Source: Paralichthys olivaceus (lineage: Eukaryota > Chordata > Actinopteri > Pleuronectiformes > Paralichthyidae). From it: a stretch of DNA of 64,000 bases. Within the stretch, counting starts at the first letter, position 1. Each line of letters begins with the position of its first letter. Position numbers and translations under genes: made by a program. The DNA lies in NCBI RefSeq assembly GCF_024713975.1, contig NC_091110.1:558001-622000 (forward strand), written 5' to 3'. The notes beneath the pieces were generated by a model. The model searched no databases. It saw nothing but the letters and a program-made list of their open reading frames with translations, and had not been told where the DNA came from. Below, piece after piece: positions 31,454 through 43,789 of the stretch.

Positions 31454-32947
31454 CTACTTCCAACACTGTGGTTTTCTCAACCCCAGAGCGTGGCGGATTC
31501 TCTTCCAGAGTGAAGTCTTCTTTGGTTTCTCAGGGAGAACACTGGAGAGAGACTTCTCCTCAGTGACATCATCCTTACTCTCTCCATTGAGCTCCCGACT
31601 GGAAACATCAGCTTCATGACAGTGGCAGACCACATTGTAAGAAGCTTTGAGCTTCATCGGCTCTTCTTGGAGAACCTTCTTCTCCTGGAGCTCAGTGTAG
31701 AACTTCTCCTGGTTGGTAGTCTGATTCAGACAGACCTCATGATAAGAAGCTCTGAGCTTCATCAGCTCTTCTTGAAGCGCATTATTCTCATCCTGAAGCA
31801 GATCGCTGGTTTGAGTCTCCTTGTCCATGGAGTCAATCTTTTGGCTGTGAGCTTGCCTTTCCTCCATCTCTGTCACCACAAGCTCAACCCTGCTCAAATC
31901 CCTTTTCAAAAGGGCCACCTTCTCCTTCAGAGCCACATTGTCCTCTTCCAGAGCCTTCACCTTGTTGCTTTGTACAGCCAGTTTGCCATTGTGGGCTTTA
32001 GAGTGAGCTGTCATTTTCTCCTTCTCCCGAATCAGAAGCTCATCGTTCTGTTTGAGCTTCTCTTCCAGAGCCTTCACCTTGTTGCTCTGTACAGCAAGTT
32101 CAGCCAGTTTACCATTGTGGGCTTTAGAGTGAGCTGTCATTTTCTCCTTCTCCCTAATCAGAAGCTCATCGTTCTGTTTGAGCTTCTCTTCCAGAGCCTT
32201 CACCTTGTTGCTCTGTACAGCAAGTTCAGCCAGTTTACCATTGTGGGCTTTAGAGTGAGCTGTCATTTTCTCCTTCTCCCTAATCAGAAGCTCATCCTTC
32301 TGTTTGAGCTTCTCTTCCAGAGCCTTCACCTTGTTGCTCTGTACAGCCAGTTCAGCCAGTTTACCATTGTGGGCTTTAGAGTGAGCTGTCATTTTCTCCT
32401 TCTCCCTCATCAGAAGCTCATCGTTCTGTTTGAGCTTCTCTTCCAGAGCCTTCACCTTGTTGCTCTGTACAGCCAATTCAGCCAGTTTGCCAGTGTAGGC
32501 TTTAGAGTGAGCTGTCATTTTCTCCTGCTCCCTCATCAGAATCTCATCGTTCTGTTTGAGCTTCTCTTCCAGAGCCTTCACCTTGTTGCTCTGTACAGCC
32601 AGTTCAGCCAGTTTGCCATTGTGGGCTTTAGAGTGAGCTGTCATTTTCTCCTTCTCCCTCATCAGAAGCTCATCGTTCTCTTTGAGCTTCTCTTCCAGAG
32701 CCTTCACCTTGTTGCTCTGTACAGCCAGTTCAGCCAGGACACCAATGTGGGCTTTAGAGCGAGCTGTCATTTTCTCCTGCTCCCTTATCAGAAGCTCATC
32801 ATTCAGTTTGAGCTTCTCTTTCAGAGCCTTAATCTCAGACTGCATTGTTCCACATGTCTGAAAAATGGAAACATGGAATTCATTATTAAAAGACCTGAAC
32901 CTGAACATACATTTCTAAAAAAAAAAAATTCTTACCAGGATGTCCAT
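31454..32947 (-). CDS. Coiled-coil repeat protein, copy B (complete)
   Basis: Exon 1 (32936-32947) encodes MDIL and ends at GTAAG; the intron is 32858-32935 (78 bp, acceptor TTTTTCAG); exon 2 runs from 32857 to the stop at 31454. This start is chosen because the spliced frame MDIL-TCGTMQSEIK is conserved in copy A; an ATG at 32908 lies in the intron. Seven consecutive 42-residue units follow (KVKALEEKLKQNDELLMREK, then EKMTAHSKAHNGKLAELAVQSN), the first divergent and the last short by three residues. They predict a long coiled coil. A non-repeated coiled coil comes next (LLKRDLSRVELVVTEMEERQ), then an acidic linker (DDVTEEKSLSS) and a short basic tail (TSLWKRIRHALGLRKPQ) that could bind membrane or a partner. 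No transmembrane segment. Family unknown. Confidence 0.7.
31965..32800 (-). repeat. 126-bp tandem repeats of the coiled-coil exon
   Basis: Seven units of 126 bp, over 90% identical apart from the first. They are in frame and encode the 42-residue units. High identity makes unequal exchange likely; the other copy in this window has one unit fewer over the shared part. Confidence 0.9.
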
Positions 32948-34655
32948 TTTGGTAAAGGGGATTTGTAGTTATGAGAGCAGTGTCTTCTTGATGAATTTTT
33001 ACTGAACAAATCAGCGGTTGTCTCCGTAGGCAGGATTGTTGTCTTCACTAATGAGGACTGTGGTCTTCTCAGTTGACGGTCTGTTATTTTCACAAGCTAA
33101 TAACTTGAAGCAAGGGAACTTGTTATTTATGTTTGGTAGTTCAGAGGACCAAAGAAATATCCTTTAATGTCTAGAGTTTTTGGTTCTTTGATTGGATTTG
33201 ATAAGGATTTGCAGGCCAGCAATCCCTTTGATGGTTGGCCCCTCATCAATCATCAAAGAAGATTTTAAGAAGCAACCGTTTCCATGGCAATTTTTATAAC
33301 TGCACAACATGGCGGCCCCTGGGGGTTTATCAGGTTGACTTCTATATGATGCACATCACTGCGGAGCATACACAAATCCTGAGCTAGGCGGCTACTATAC
33401 ACATGTTGCACTGATAGCTACAGTGATCCCTGTCTGAGACCTCGAGGTTAGTCTCTAGACCAAATGAAGAAAATCAATCAAGGATTTCACATCCATTAGA
33501 TAATGTGTGATATGCTTGAGGGAATAAATGAAATATGCTATGAAGTGTTAAATTAAGTATGTAGATATGTACATAAGCATCAACAAAATATAAGTCTATG
33601 TGTCAGTAAGCACATAGTGTGAAATCTTAACAGCACAAGCATTATAAAATAAATGTAGTAGGATGAAAATAAAATAATGAAAATGGAAAACACTGTAGAG
33701 CAGCTGTAGTCAACTACTTTACCATCACCGGAAAGTGGGTACATTTTTGCAAACTAATTTTTGCATTGTGTGTCACTGAGAGCATGGGGAATTGTGCATT
33801 TCTGCAGCATGTTTGGATTCGTGTTTGTAAAAAATGTGTGTGTGTGTTTGTGTGTCAGGAAAGTGTGGACCTTGATGCTGGCTGGTTTCTAAAACTGATG
33901 CGAAATAATTGAGAGGATGTATATTTACATGTTGATCTATGTGATTTTAGTGTGTGAGAGCTATTGATGCACAACACAGGCACTGACATTCTGTGATTAA
34001 GCATTGTATTGTTGTGTGTTGTTCATGTGTTCAATGTGATTTGACACTGCAAATAAAGGTTTCATATTTTAATTTCATTCATAGATTCATGGCTATTGAG
34101 CAGTGCTTTGTGAGTGTTGGTCGAATACTGTCACTGGCATAAAATATTAATGAAAATGCATATTATTAATATTTGTATGTGTGTATATTAAATCAATACA
34201 ATTGTCAATGCATCTGCAGATGTGTTTGACTGTTTCCATTTAACTTAATTTACTATGTTCCACTTAATACTGGGCTAAAAGGATTTTTTAATGTCATATT
34301 TATGTCTTTGTTATGCACATTAGTCATCCAATCATTACTGATTTGATGATATAGAGCTCAATCTGAATGCAGACAATTATTTCTTCAATGCAAAATATAT
34401 TTTAAAAATCTTGCCTCCATTTGTTTACATATGATAATGAACAAAAATAATAACCAACAGATTTGACACATCTCACACAATTCATTGACCCTCAACATGC
34501 CTTCATCAACCGTGAGTGTGGCACATTATGTCATTCTTTGTCGTATATGGTCATCAATAATTTAATAATAATTTATCTCAGACTCCCTCTCCGGAATCGA
34601 ACCCTGTAGGCACAAAAAGTACCATTGAAAGTTGGCAGACATTCGAATGAGACGT
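32277..34655. repeat. Segmental duplication of 1-2247
   Basis: Base 1 matches 32277, and both copies remain near-identical through the gene start, 5' flank and the first part of the 18S-derived fragment, up to the shared GACGTC (2247 and 34655). After that they diverge completely. They differ by one 126-bp repeat unit, a GT microsatellite and scattered substitutions. Confidence 0.9.
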
Positions 34656-35439
34656 CAGAATAACTTGTTGAACATAAAACACAAGAATACACAAAAATAC
34701 TGTTCTCTAACTGCTGCAACTGACAGTAAACATTATAACCATAACATGAATATGCTCAAGTATTAGAATATGAGAAATTTAATGGTACTCTGCTACTTCA
34801 GCTAACTTGCGGGTAAAGCACAATATTCCTTGTGTCACAAAAAGCAACAAGTGTCAGAACCTGTCTGACTGCCTAATTCAACCAGGCACAACTTTTTTTC
34901 TTTCGTGCCTGCGGACACCAGGCCGAAATAGGTGGATGGGCTTTCTGTAAAGAAGGCTCCTGTCGTGGTTTCAAAGCTCTACGTGCTTTCTGGCATTTGC
35001 TGGAGGCCCGTCAAATTGCAATCTATAATGAAAGGGGAATCAGAAGTTAGTGTAAATCCCATTATCAATGCCTAGAATATGCTGGCCCCTCATTTCAGCC
35101 AAAAAAGCCTCAAACTGTTTGAAAGTTACACCGTTGCGATCATTAGGCCCCAGATCAACATTCTTCCCTCTCATACCCGTATGTACTCTGTACGGCTATC
35201 AAAATGGAGCCCGTAGAAATGGGCTTAATTGATACCAAAGGTCACAAAGGTCACCTGGGCCCTTCTGCAGTTTTGGTGAAAATCGGTAATGCAGGCTCAA
35301 AGAGCCCCTCGTGACCAGTGGGTCAAATTTGGGGCTCCTAGGCCCTTGGGAAGGCCCTTGGGAAGGCCCCGAAAGGGATCGTAATTTCCCAAAAAATCTC
35401 CAGAACCAAGAGGCTGCGAACCCTGTTTAGGCCCCTGAC

Positions 35440-36085
35440 CAGCTAGAGGACTGAAATCCAAGTGACAACTCATGTAGCATTGATAAGAAATTCCCTCAAG
35501 CATTCCAAGTTACCAGATATAATGAAATTCCCTACTGACAGTCCTAACATATCACATTCACAGTGACGTTACTCTGACCTTTAACTTCGAAGGGAATAAA
35601 ATTCTTCATCTTTGAATTGAAGTTAATATTTTTACCAAGTTTGACGACATTCCCATGAGCTGATCTTTAGATATCAATTTAAGGAAAAATATTTACATGC
35701 TTTGTGAGAACACTGTGACATTTGGCTACCAAAATGAAACCCAAATTCATATGAATGTTTGTGCCAAATGTGAAAGAATTCCCTGAAGGCATTTCGGATA
35801 TATCGCATTTACAAGGCAAGTAGTGTGCTTTGTGAGGTCCTAGTGACCTTGCCATTTGATCTTTGACAACTGAATTCTATTCAAGTCATCATTGAGTCCA
35901 AATGAATGTTTGTGCCACATGTAATGATATTTCCTTTGGACAATCCTGATAAATTGTATTCAAAACAATGCAAAGTCATGTGAGCTTGACCTTTTGACCT
36001 TTGACTAACATAACGTAGTTGTACATGAGATATCGCATTCACATGAATTGGCAAGACAGATGGATGGACAACCTGAAAACGTAAT
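35440..36085. repeat. Diverged fish dispersed repeat (unit 1)
   Basis: Several imperfect ~140-bp units with the recurring words TGACCTTTGAC, TTTGTGCCAAATGTG, AATTCCCTGAAGGC and TCACATGAATTGGCAAGACA. The same family is at 40180-40815, 50205-50520 and 55205-55500. Confidence 0.6.
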
Positions 36086-36489
36086 GCCTCTGGCCATACT
36101 GAATGTGAAAATGGTAAAGAAAGAAATATAGCAATACATGATAAATAATTTGTTCCATGTTCTTTTATTTTACATGGATGATTTCTTGACAAAACAAGCC
36201 AACTCTATAAATGTGAACTGAGTGTCAGAAATTAACATGACATTCATAGCATCTGCAAACAATTTTTCCCCACAAATTTCTGTAACTTTCTGAGAATCTA
36301 CATCACAGTATATTGTAAAATATCATGTGTTTCAATACTCTCCTTATTGATGGAACCTCAGTGATGTCTACTGTCCCTGGCTCAGACACTCTCTCAAGCA
36401 TCTACAGTACATGTCAAGAAAGGTAATGGTAACATTAAAATAACATTTGATATCTACAATTCAGTTGAACTATTATAGTTTCAGATATT

Positions 36490-36932
36490 TCTTTCTGTAA
36501 GTTCAATTCAGCATCTGCAGATGGACTCATTAGTACACGTCACCTGATTGACATGCACAAATGAGCAAAGAACATAGGAGAATCTGTGTTCTTATAACTC
36601 ACAGCCCCCTCCCACTAAGCATGCAAAGGTATATATTACCCTTCTGTAGTTTCACTCAGTGGAAGAGACATCCTGTCCTTTTGTTAACATGTTCTGTGGA
36701 TGACCCCCCCCCGTGAGATCCCAGTTGTTTGATCCCAATCAGAGATACAACGAGATACCATAAAGTTGTGGTTTCTCGAGGCCATAAAACTCAAGTCTCT
36801 TAAGCCACCATCGTAAACATTAAAGTTGCCCTTTTAGATTAACAATTTGGTCAACCATTTGGTCAGTCCTCGACATACAGTACATGTCTGCTCATGCAAT
36901 TATACATACACAAATGTAACATTTCCATTACA
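36490..36932 (-). repeat. Copy of the 346-bp-type LTR (unit 1)
   Basis: Matches 15237-15582 (TTCAGCATCTGCAGATGGAC at the left, ATTTCCATTACA at the right), lacks the first ~40 bp on the left, and carries about 130 bp more in the middle. Confidence 0.7.
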
Positions 36933-37439
36933 GTGCTAAAAGTGTTATAGCTGAGCAGGGATCAGTGAGGATGAGGTCGTATTTAAAGGAACCGCTTTGG
37001 TGAGAGAATGGGCTGTGATTGGTGAGTGACTGATGAGCACCCATGAACCTATCGTTAGCTGAGCACATGACTCTGTGTCCTGCATGAACTAACACAATGC
37101 TTCATTAGTCACTATTTAAGTTCAGGATTTCCACAATGACATTCTCACTTTAAACTTAATTTAAGGTATCTCGAATTGAGGCAAATTAAAGCTGACCTTG
37201 AATTATGATCAGTCACAATCAAATTGTCATATATCACAAATCATAAACTGGATTTATTTTCATAATTAATTATGGATAAAATTACAAGGCATGTTGCAGA
37301 AATCTGGAATGGATATCTATATCATTGAGCATTGTAACAAGTTACATTGTACAAGTACATGTTCTACTGAATAAGGGATCAGCCACTTGCTATCTGTAAT
37401 ACAAACAGCCATCATCAGGAACATCAGAGATATCATAGT

Positions 37440-37790
37440 TAATAATCATCCCAATGTACTTGTAGTTCTCTACAATGTCTACCACATGTCCCTTGATGAT
37501 AGTATTCTAAGAGTTTGAGGACTGATGCCTAAAACTCATGTCCTTGGTTTTTGTCACATTTAGTAGTAAAAATGCACAGTCACACCACTACAGATTCACA
37601 ATCCACAATGGGACCATGGTTGTTCTCATCTGCATGGAGGAAACTGACTGTCACAGAGTCATCAGCAAATTTGAAAAGTAATCTGTTGTCATGCCAGCTG
37701 CGGCAGTCATCAGTATACACATTATAGAGGGGAGGTGAAAGGACACAGGAGGAGACCCTGTGGATGATGACAATGTGTCTTACATGCATT
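37440..37790 (-). mobile_element. Rex1/CR1-like LINE reverse-transcriptase fragment (unit 1)
   Basis: The minus strand encodes SSCVLSPPLYNVYTDDCRSW and LLFKFADDSVTVSFLHADEN, with the catalytic ADD, then after a stop a degenerate NVTKTKDMSF and IIKGHVVDIVENYKYIG. The order is that of a fish CR1/Rex1-type reverse transcriptase. It is only a piece of the domain, with a frame break. Confidence 0.7.
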
Positions 37791-38249
37791 ACTTTCTGCG
37801 TCAGTTGCCAGTTGCAGCTCGAGGCATGTATCCAAAATTATCTTTTCCAGGCACTATACTGATACTGTAGTCACTACAAGTTACGCACGTTCCAGTTTGC
37901 CTGGGGGACATTTAAAACAAACCAGTCTACAACACAATAAAAATCACATGAAAATCAACCTCCCTCCTCATCTTTTCATATTTTTTTCTCCTCAATTTTT
38001 TAATGTGGATTTAGAATTTGATACTGAGCATAGCCGTGAAATTGCCCCCCCCAAATAGAAATGGTACAAGTTGTCAAATAAATGTTATCTACATAAATCC
38101 CCACAGATTTCAAAAACATTCTCAGAACACAGTTAACATCACAGTATATTGTAAGGTATCACATTTTTTATTACTCACCTTATTGATGGAACCTCAACCA
38201 TATTTACTGTCCCTGGCTCAGACTCTCTCTCAAGCATCTACAGTAGGTG

Positions 38250-39003
38250 TTTTCATTCCCAAAACACAGGCTCTCTTGTGGTTCCAAGAGTCTGTAAGAG
38301 TAGAACAGGAGGTAGAGCATTCAGCTACCAGGCAGACAACTTCTGTGCATTTACGGTTAAACTTAAAACATTCCTTTTTGATAAAGCCTTGCTGGATCAG
38401 GTGAGTCCTGAACCATCCCTTAAGCTGCTATAGGTCTAGACTGCAGGGGAAACTCCCATCATCCACAGAGCACTTCTCCACTTCTCTCTGTCTCTCTGCC
38501 CCCCCCCACCCCACACTCATTTATTTTTTTTAATAAATGTCAAAAACTATGTTATTGACGTGTCTCTTTTCTCCCATAGTCCCTCTCTCTCTTTCTCTCT
38601 CTCATTGCAGATACCTCTGACTCCAGAACTGAAGGAGAACAACTATTATTATTATTATTATTAACAACAATACTTAATTAATTATTATATTAATTGTTGC
38701 TGCTATCATTGATAATCAATAACTTCTTTACACTGTTATTGTTTACATTTTAACTAGTAAGAGCTGATACCAGATGATCCAGGCAGATGATCGTCCACAT
38801 TGAGCCTGGTTCTGCTAGAGGTTTCTCCCTGTAAGTGAGGGAGTTTTTACTCTTCACAGTCACCAAAGTCTGCTCATTGTGGGAACTGTTAGGTTTCTTT
38901 ATATTAAACAAGATTTGAAGGTCTTGACCTTCTATGTAAAGTTCCTTGAGATAATGTATATTATGATTTGGCGCTATACAAATAAAATTGAATTGAATTG
39001 AAT
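38250..39003 (+). mobile_element. L2-type LINE tail (unit 1)
   Basis: A plus-strand copy of the last codons of the LINE B protein (LKTFLFDKALLDQ) and its 3' UTR, ending TTGAATTGAATTGAAT at 38988-39003. The 5' part is missing. Confidence 0.8.
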
Positions 39004-39155
39004 AGGTGATGGGATAATAATAACAATAATTAATTGAGCAGTAGTATTGCAATATATTCAGTAAACTGTACAGAAATAATATGTTTTTTTTCTTTCATGA
39101 ACATATTTTCCATTTCATATTATGCACTTACCAACCTTTAACTGTGGGCTGAGTT

Positions 39156-39393
39156 TCCTGAGCACATATACACATTCACCTAACACACTGGTAAATATTA
39201 ACCCTTACTATGAGGATCTCATACCTGAAAAAGGGAGTATTTGAATGAACGATACATGGACACAAACTTTTCTCAAATCATGTGCATTATGACTGAAGGG
39301 AGTAAGCGAGGTGTCTCTTAATGTTCCTCAAAAGCTACATGCTCCCTCTCCTGGATCCCTCTGGTAACTACACCTGCTCTTACTGCTGCTGGT
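39156..39393. other. Single-copy spacer between tandem units
   Basis: 238 bp without a match elsewhere in the window; no ORF. Confidence 0.5.
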
Positions 39394-42300
39394 GTTAGAA
39401 TAACTTGTTGAACATAAAACACAAGAATACACAAAAATACTGTTCTCTAACTGCTGCAACTGACAGTAAACATTATAACCATAACATGAATATGCTCAAG
39501 TATTAGAATATGAGAAATTTAATGGTACTCTGCTACTTCAGCTAACTTGCGGGTAAAGCACAATATTCCTTGTGTCACAAAAAGCAACAAGTGTCAGAAC
39601 CTGTCTGACTGCCTAATTCAACCAGGCACAACTTTTTTTCTTTCGCGCCTGCGGACACCAGGCCGAAATAGGTGGATGGGCTTTCTGTAAAGAAGGCTCC
39701 TGTCGTGGTTTCAAAGCTCTACGTGCTTTCTGGCATTTGCTGGAGGCCCGTCAAATTGCAATCTATAATGAAAGGGGAATCAGAAGTTAGTGTAAATCCC
39801 ATTATCAATGCCTAGAATATGCTGGCCCCTCATTTCAGCCAAAAAAGCCTCAAACTGTTTGAAAGTTACACCGTTGCGATCATTAGGCCCCAGATCAACA
39901 TTCTTCCCTCTCATACCCGTATGTACTCTGTACGGCTATCAAAATGGAGCCCGTAGAAATGGGCTTAATTGATACCAAAGGTCACAAAGGTCACCTGGGC
40001 CCTTCTGCAGTTTTGGTGAAAATCGGTAATGCAGGCTCAAAGAGCCCCTCGTGACCAGTGGGTCAAATTTGGGGCTCCTAGGCCCTTGGGAAGGCCCCGA
40101 AAGGGATCGTAATTTCCCCAAAAATCTCCAGAACCAAGAGGCTGCGAACCCTGTTTAAGCCCCTGACCAGCTAGAGGACTGAAATCCAAGTGACAACTCA
40201 TGTAGCATTGATAAGAAATTCCCTCAAGCATTCCAAGTTACCAGATATAATGAAATTCCCTACTGACAGTCCTAACATATCACATTCACAGTGACGTTAC
40301 TCTGACCTTTAACTTCGAAGGGAATAAAATTCTTCATCTTTGAATTGAAGTTAATATTTTTACCAAGTTTGACGACATTCCCATGAGCTGATCTTTAGAT
40401 ATCAATTTAAGGAAAAATATTTACATGCTTTGTGAGAACACTGTGACATTTGGCTACCAAAATGAAACCCAAATTCATATGAATGTTTGTGCCAAATGTG
40501 AAAGAATTCCCTGAAGGCATTTCGGATATATCGCATTTACAAGGCAAGTAGTGTGCTTTGTGAGGTCCTAGTGACCTTGCCATTTGATCTTTGACAACTG
40601 AATTCTATTCAAGTCATCATTGAGTCCAAATGAATGTTTGTGCCACATGTAATGATATTTCCTTTGGACAATCCTGATAAATTGTATTCAAAACAATGCA
40701 AAGTCATGTGAGCTTGACCTTTTGACCTTTGACTAACATAACGTAGTTGTACATGAGATATCGCATTCACATGAATTGGCAAGACAGATGGATAGACAAC
40801 CTGAAAACGTAATGCCTCTGGCCATACTGAATGTGAAAATGGTAAAGAAAGAAATATAGCAATACATGATAAATAATTTGTTCCATGTTCTTTTATTTTA
40901 CATGGATGATTTCTTGACAAAACAAGCCAACTCTATAAATGTGAACTGAGTGTCAGAAATTAACATGACATTCATAGCATCTGCAAACAATTTTTCCCCA
41001 CAAATTTCTGTAACTTTCTGAGAATCTACATCACAGTATATTGTAAAATATCATGTGTTTCAATACTCTCCTTATTGATGGAACCTCAGTGATGTCTACT
41101 GTCCCTGGCTCAGACACTCTCTCAAGCATCTACAGTACATGTCAAGAAAGGTAATGGTAACATTAAAATAACATTTGATATCTACAATTCAGTTGAACTA
41201 TTATAGTTTCAGATATTTCTTTCTGTAAGTTCAATTCAGCATCTGCAGATGGACTCATTAGTACATGTCACCTGATTGACATGCACAAATGAGCAAAGAA
41301 CATAGGAGAATCTGTGTTCTTATAACTCACAGCCCCCTCCCACTAAGCATGCAAAGGTATATATTACCCTTCTGTAGTTTCACTCAGTGGAAGAGACATC
41401 CTGTCCTTTTGTAAACATGTTCTGTGGATGACCCCCCCCGTGAGATCCCAGTTGTTTGATCCCAATCAGAGATACAACGAGATACCATAAAGTTGTGGTT
41501 TCTCAAGGCCATAAAACTCAAGTCTCTTAAGCCACCATCGTAAACATTAAAGTTGCCCTTTTAGATTAACAATTTGGTCAACCATTTGGTCAGTCCTCGA
41601 CATACAGTACATGTCTGCTCATGCAATTATACATACACAAATGTAACATTTCCATTACAGTGCTAAAAGTGTTATAGCTGAGCAGGGATCAGTGAGGATG
41701 AGGTCGTATTTAAAGGGACCGCTTTGGTGAGAGAATGGGCTGTGATTGGTGAGTGACTGATGAGCACCCATGAACCTATCGTTAGCTGAGCACATGACTC
41801 TGTGTCCTGCATGAACTAACACAATGCTTCATTAGTCACTATTTAAGTTCAGGATTTCCACAATGACATTCTCACTTTAAACTTAAGTTCTCTACAATGT
41901 CTACCACATGTCCCTTGATGATAGTATTCTAAGAGTTTGAGGACTGATGCCTAAAACTCATGTCCTTGGTTTTTGTCACATTTAGTAGTAAAAATGCACA
42001 GTCACACCACTACAGATTCACAATCCACAATGGGACCATGGTTGTTCTCATCTGCATGGAGGAAACTGACTGTCACAGAGTCATCAGCAAATTTGAAAAG
42101 TAATCTGTTGTCATGCCAGCTGCGGCAGTCATCAGTATACACATTATAGAGGGGAGGTGAAAGGACACAGGAGGAGACCCTGTGGATGATGACAATGTGT
42201 CTTACATGCATTACTTTCTGCGTCAGTTGCCAGTTGCAGCTCGAGGCATGTATCCAAAATTATCTTTTCCAGGCACTATACTGATACTGTAGTCGCTACA

Positions 42301-43575
42301 AGTTACGCACGTTCCATTTTGCCTGGGGGACATTTAAAACAAACCAGTCTACAACACAATAAAAATCACATGAAAATCAACCTCCCTCCTCATCTTTTCA
42401 TATTTTTTTCTCCTCAATTTTTTAATGTGGATTTAGAATTTGATACTGAGCATAGCCGTGAAATTGCCCCCCCCAAATAGAAATGGTACAAGTTGTCAAA
42501 TAAATGTTATCTACATAAATCCCCACAGATTTCAAAAACATTCTCAGAACACAGTTAACATCACAGTATATTGTAAGGTATCACATTTTTTATTACTCAC
42601 CTTATTGATGGAACCTCAACCATATTTACTGTCCCTGGCTCAGACTCTCTCTCAAGCATCTACAGTAGGTGTTTTCATTCCCAAAACACAGGCTCTCTTG
42701 TGGTTCCAAGAGTCTGTAAGAGTAGAACAGGAGGTAGAGCATTCAGCTACCAGGCAGACAACTTCTGTGCATTTACGGTTAAACTTAAAACATTCCTTTT
42801 TGATAAAGCCTTGCTGGATCAGGTGAGTCCTGAACCATCCCTTAAGCTGCTATAGGTCTAGACTGCAGGGGAAACTCCCATCATCCACAGAGCACTTCTC
42901 CACTTCTCTCTGTCTCTCTGCCCCCCCCACCCCACACTCATTTATTTTTTTTAATAAATGTCAAAAACTATGTTATTGACGTGTCTCTTTTCTCCCATAG
43001 TCCCTCTCTCTCTTTCTCTCTCTCATTGCAGATACCTCTGACTCCAGAACTGAAGGAGAACAACTATTATTATTATTATTATTAACAACAATACTTAATT
43101 AATTATTATATTAATTGTTGCTGCTATCATTGATAATCAATAACTTCTTTACACTGTTATTGTTTACATTTTAACTAGTAAGAGCTGATACCAGATGATC
43201 CAGGCAGATGATCGTCCACATTGAGCCTGGTTCTGCTAGAGGTTTCTCCCTGTAAGTGAGGGAGTTTTTACTCTTCACAGTCACCAAAGTCTGCTCATTG
43301 TGGGAACTGTTATGTTTCTTTATATTAAACAAGATTTGAAGGTCTTGACCTTCTATGTAAAGTTCCTTGAGATAATGTATATTATGATTTGGCGCTATAC
43401 AAATAAAATTGAATTGAATTGAATAGGTGATGGGATAATAATAACAATAATTAATTGAGCAGTAGTATTGCAATATATTCAGTAAACTGTACAGAAATAA
43501 TATGTTTTTTTTCTTTCATGAACATATTTTCCATTTCATATTATGCACTTACCAACCTTTAACTGTGGGCTGAGT
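39394..43575. repeat. Tandem duplication, unit 2
   Basis: Near-identical to 34656-39155, including the same dispersed repeat (40180-40815), LTR copy (41219-41659), Rex1-like fragment (41885-42211) and L2 tail (42672-43424). It lacks the 305-bp segment of unit 1 and a 15-bp direct duplication (GGGAAGGCCCTT) present at 35347-35375. Confidence 0.9.
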
Positions 43576-43789
43576 GTCATAAAATTAACAACACATTCAT
43601 AGCATCTGCAAACAATACTATATAACAACATTCAAGCATACTATCTATATAACAACAGATCTTAACTGTGTTTGTTCTCAAGTGTGGGGTGTTTTATACA
43701 TTTTTAATAACATTATACGGATCACATTATAGCGTGACATATTTCTGGTTGAGGACAGGAGGAAATTACTGCAGTAAAGTGTGAAAGAT

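Larger units (their letters stand above)
34656..39155. repeat. Tandem duplication, unit 1
   Basis: Begins AGAATAACTTGTTGAACATA and stays near-identical to 39394-43575 through TTAACTGTGGGCTGAGT. It has an extra ~305 bp (37160-37464) absent from unit 2. It contains the dispersed repeat at 35440-36085, an LTR copy, a Rex1-like LINE fragment and an L2 tail, described separately. No host gene is recognised. Confidence 0.9.

Noticed and set aside
32000..32800. Regular repeats considered as CRISPR
   Set aside because: Contiguous 126-bp coding repeats without spacers, in eukaryotic DNA.
31616..32968. 450-codon plus-strand ORF with Leu/Phe-rich repeats
   Set aside because: Antisense of the coiled-coil repeats; the minus frame has splice-supported start, coiled-coil heptads and a sensible C-terminus. 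The plus ORF at 93-554 is the same shadow.
35297..35503. Small ORFs repeated at 40037 and others in the tandem block
   Set aside because: Repetition reflects the tandem duplication; content is dispersed-repeat sequence.
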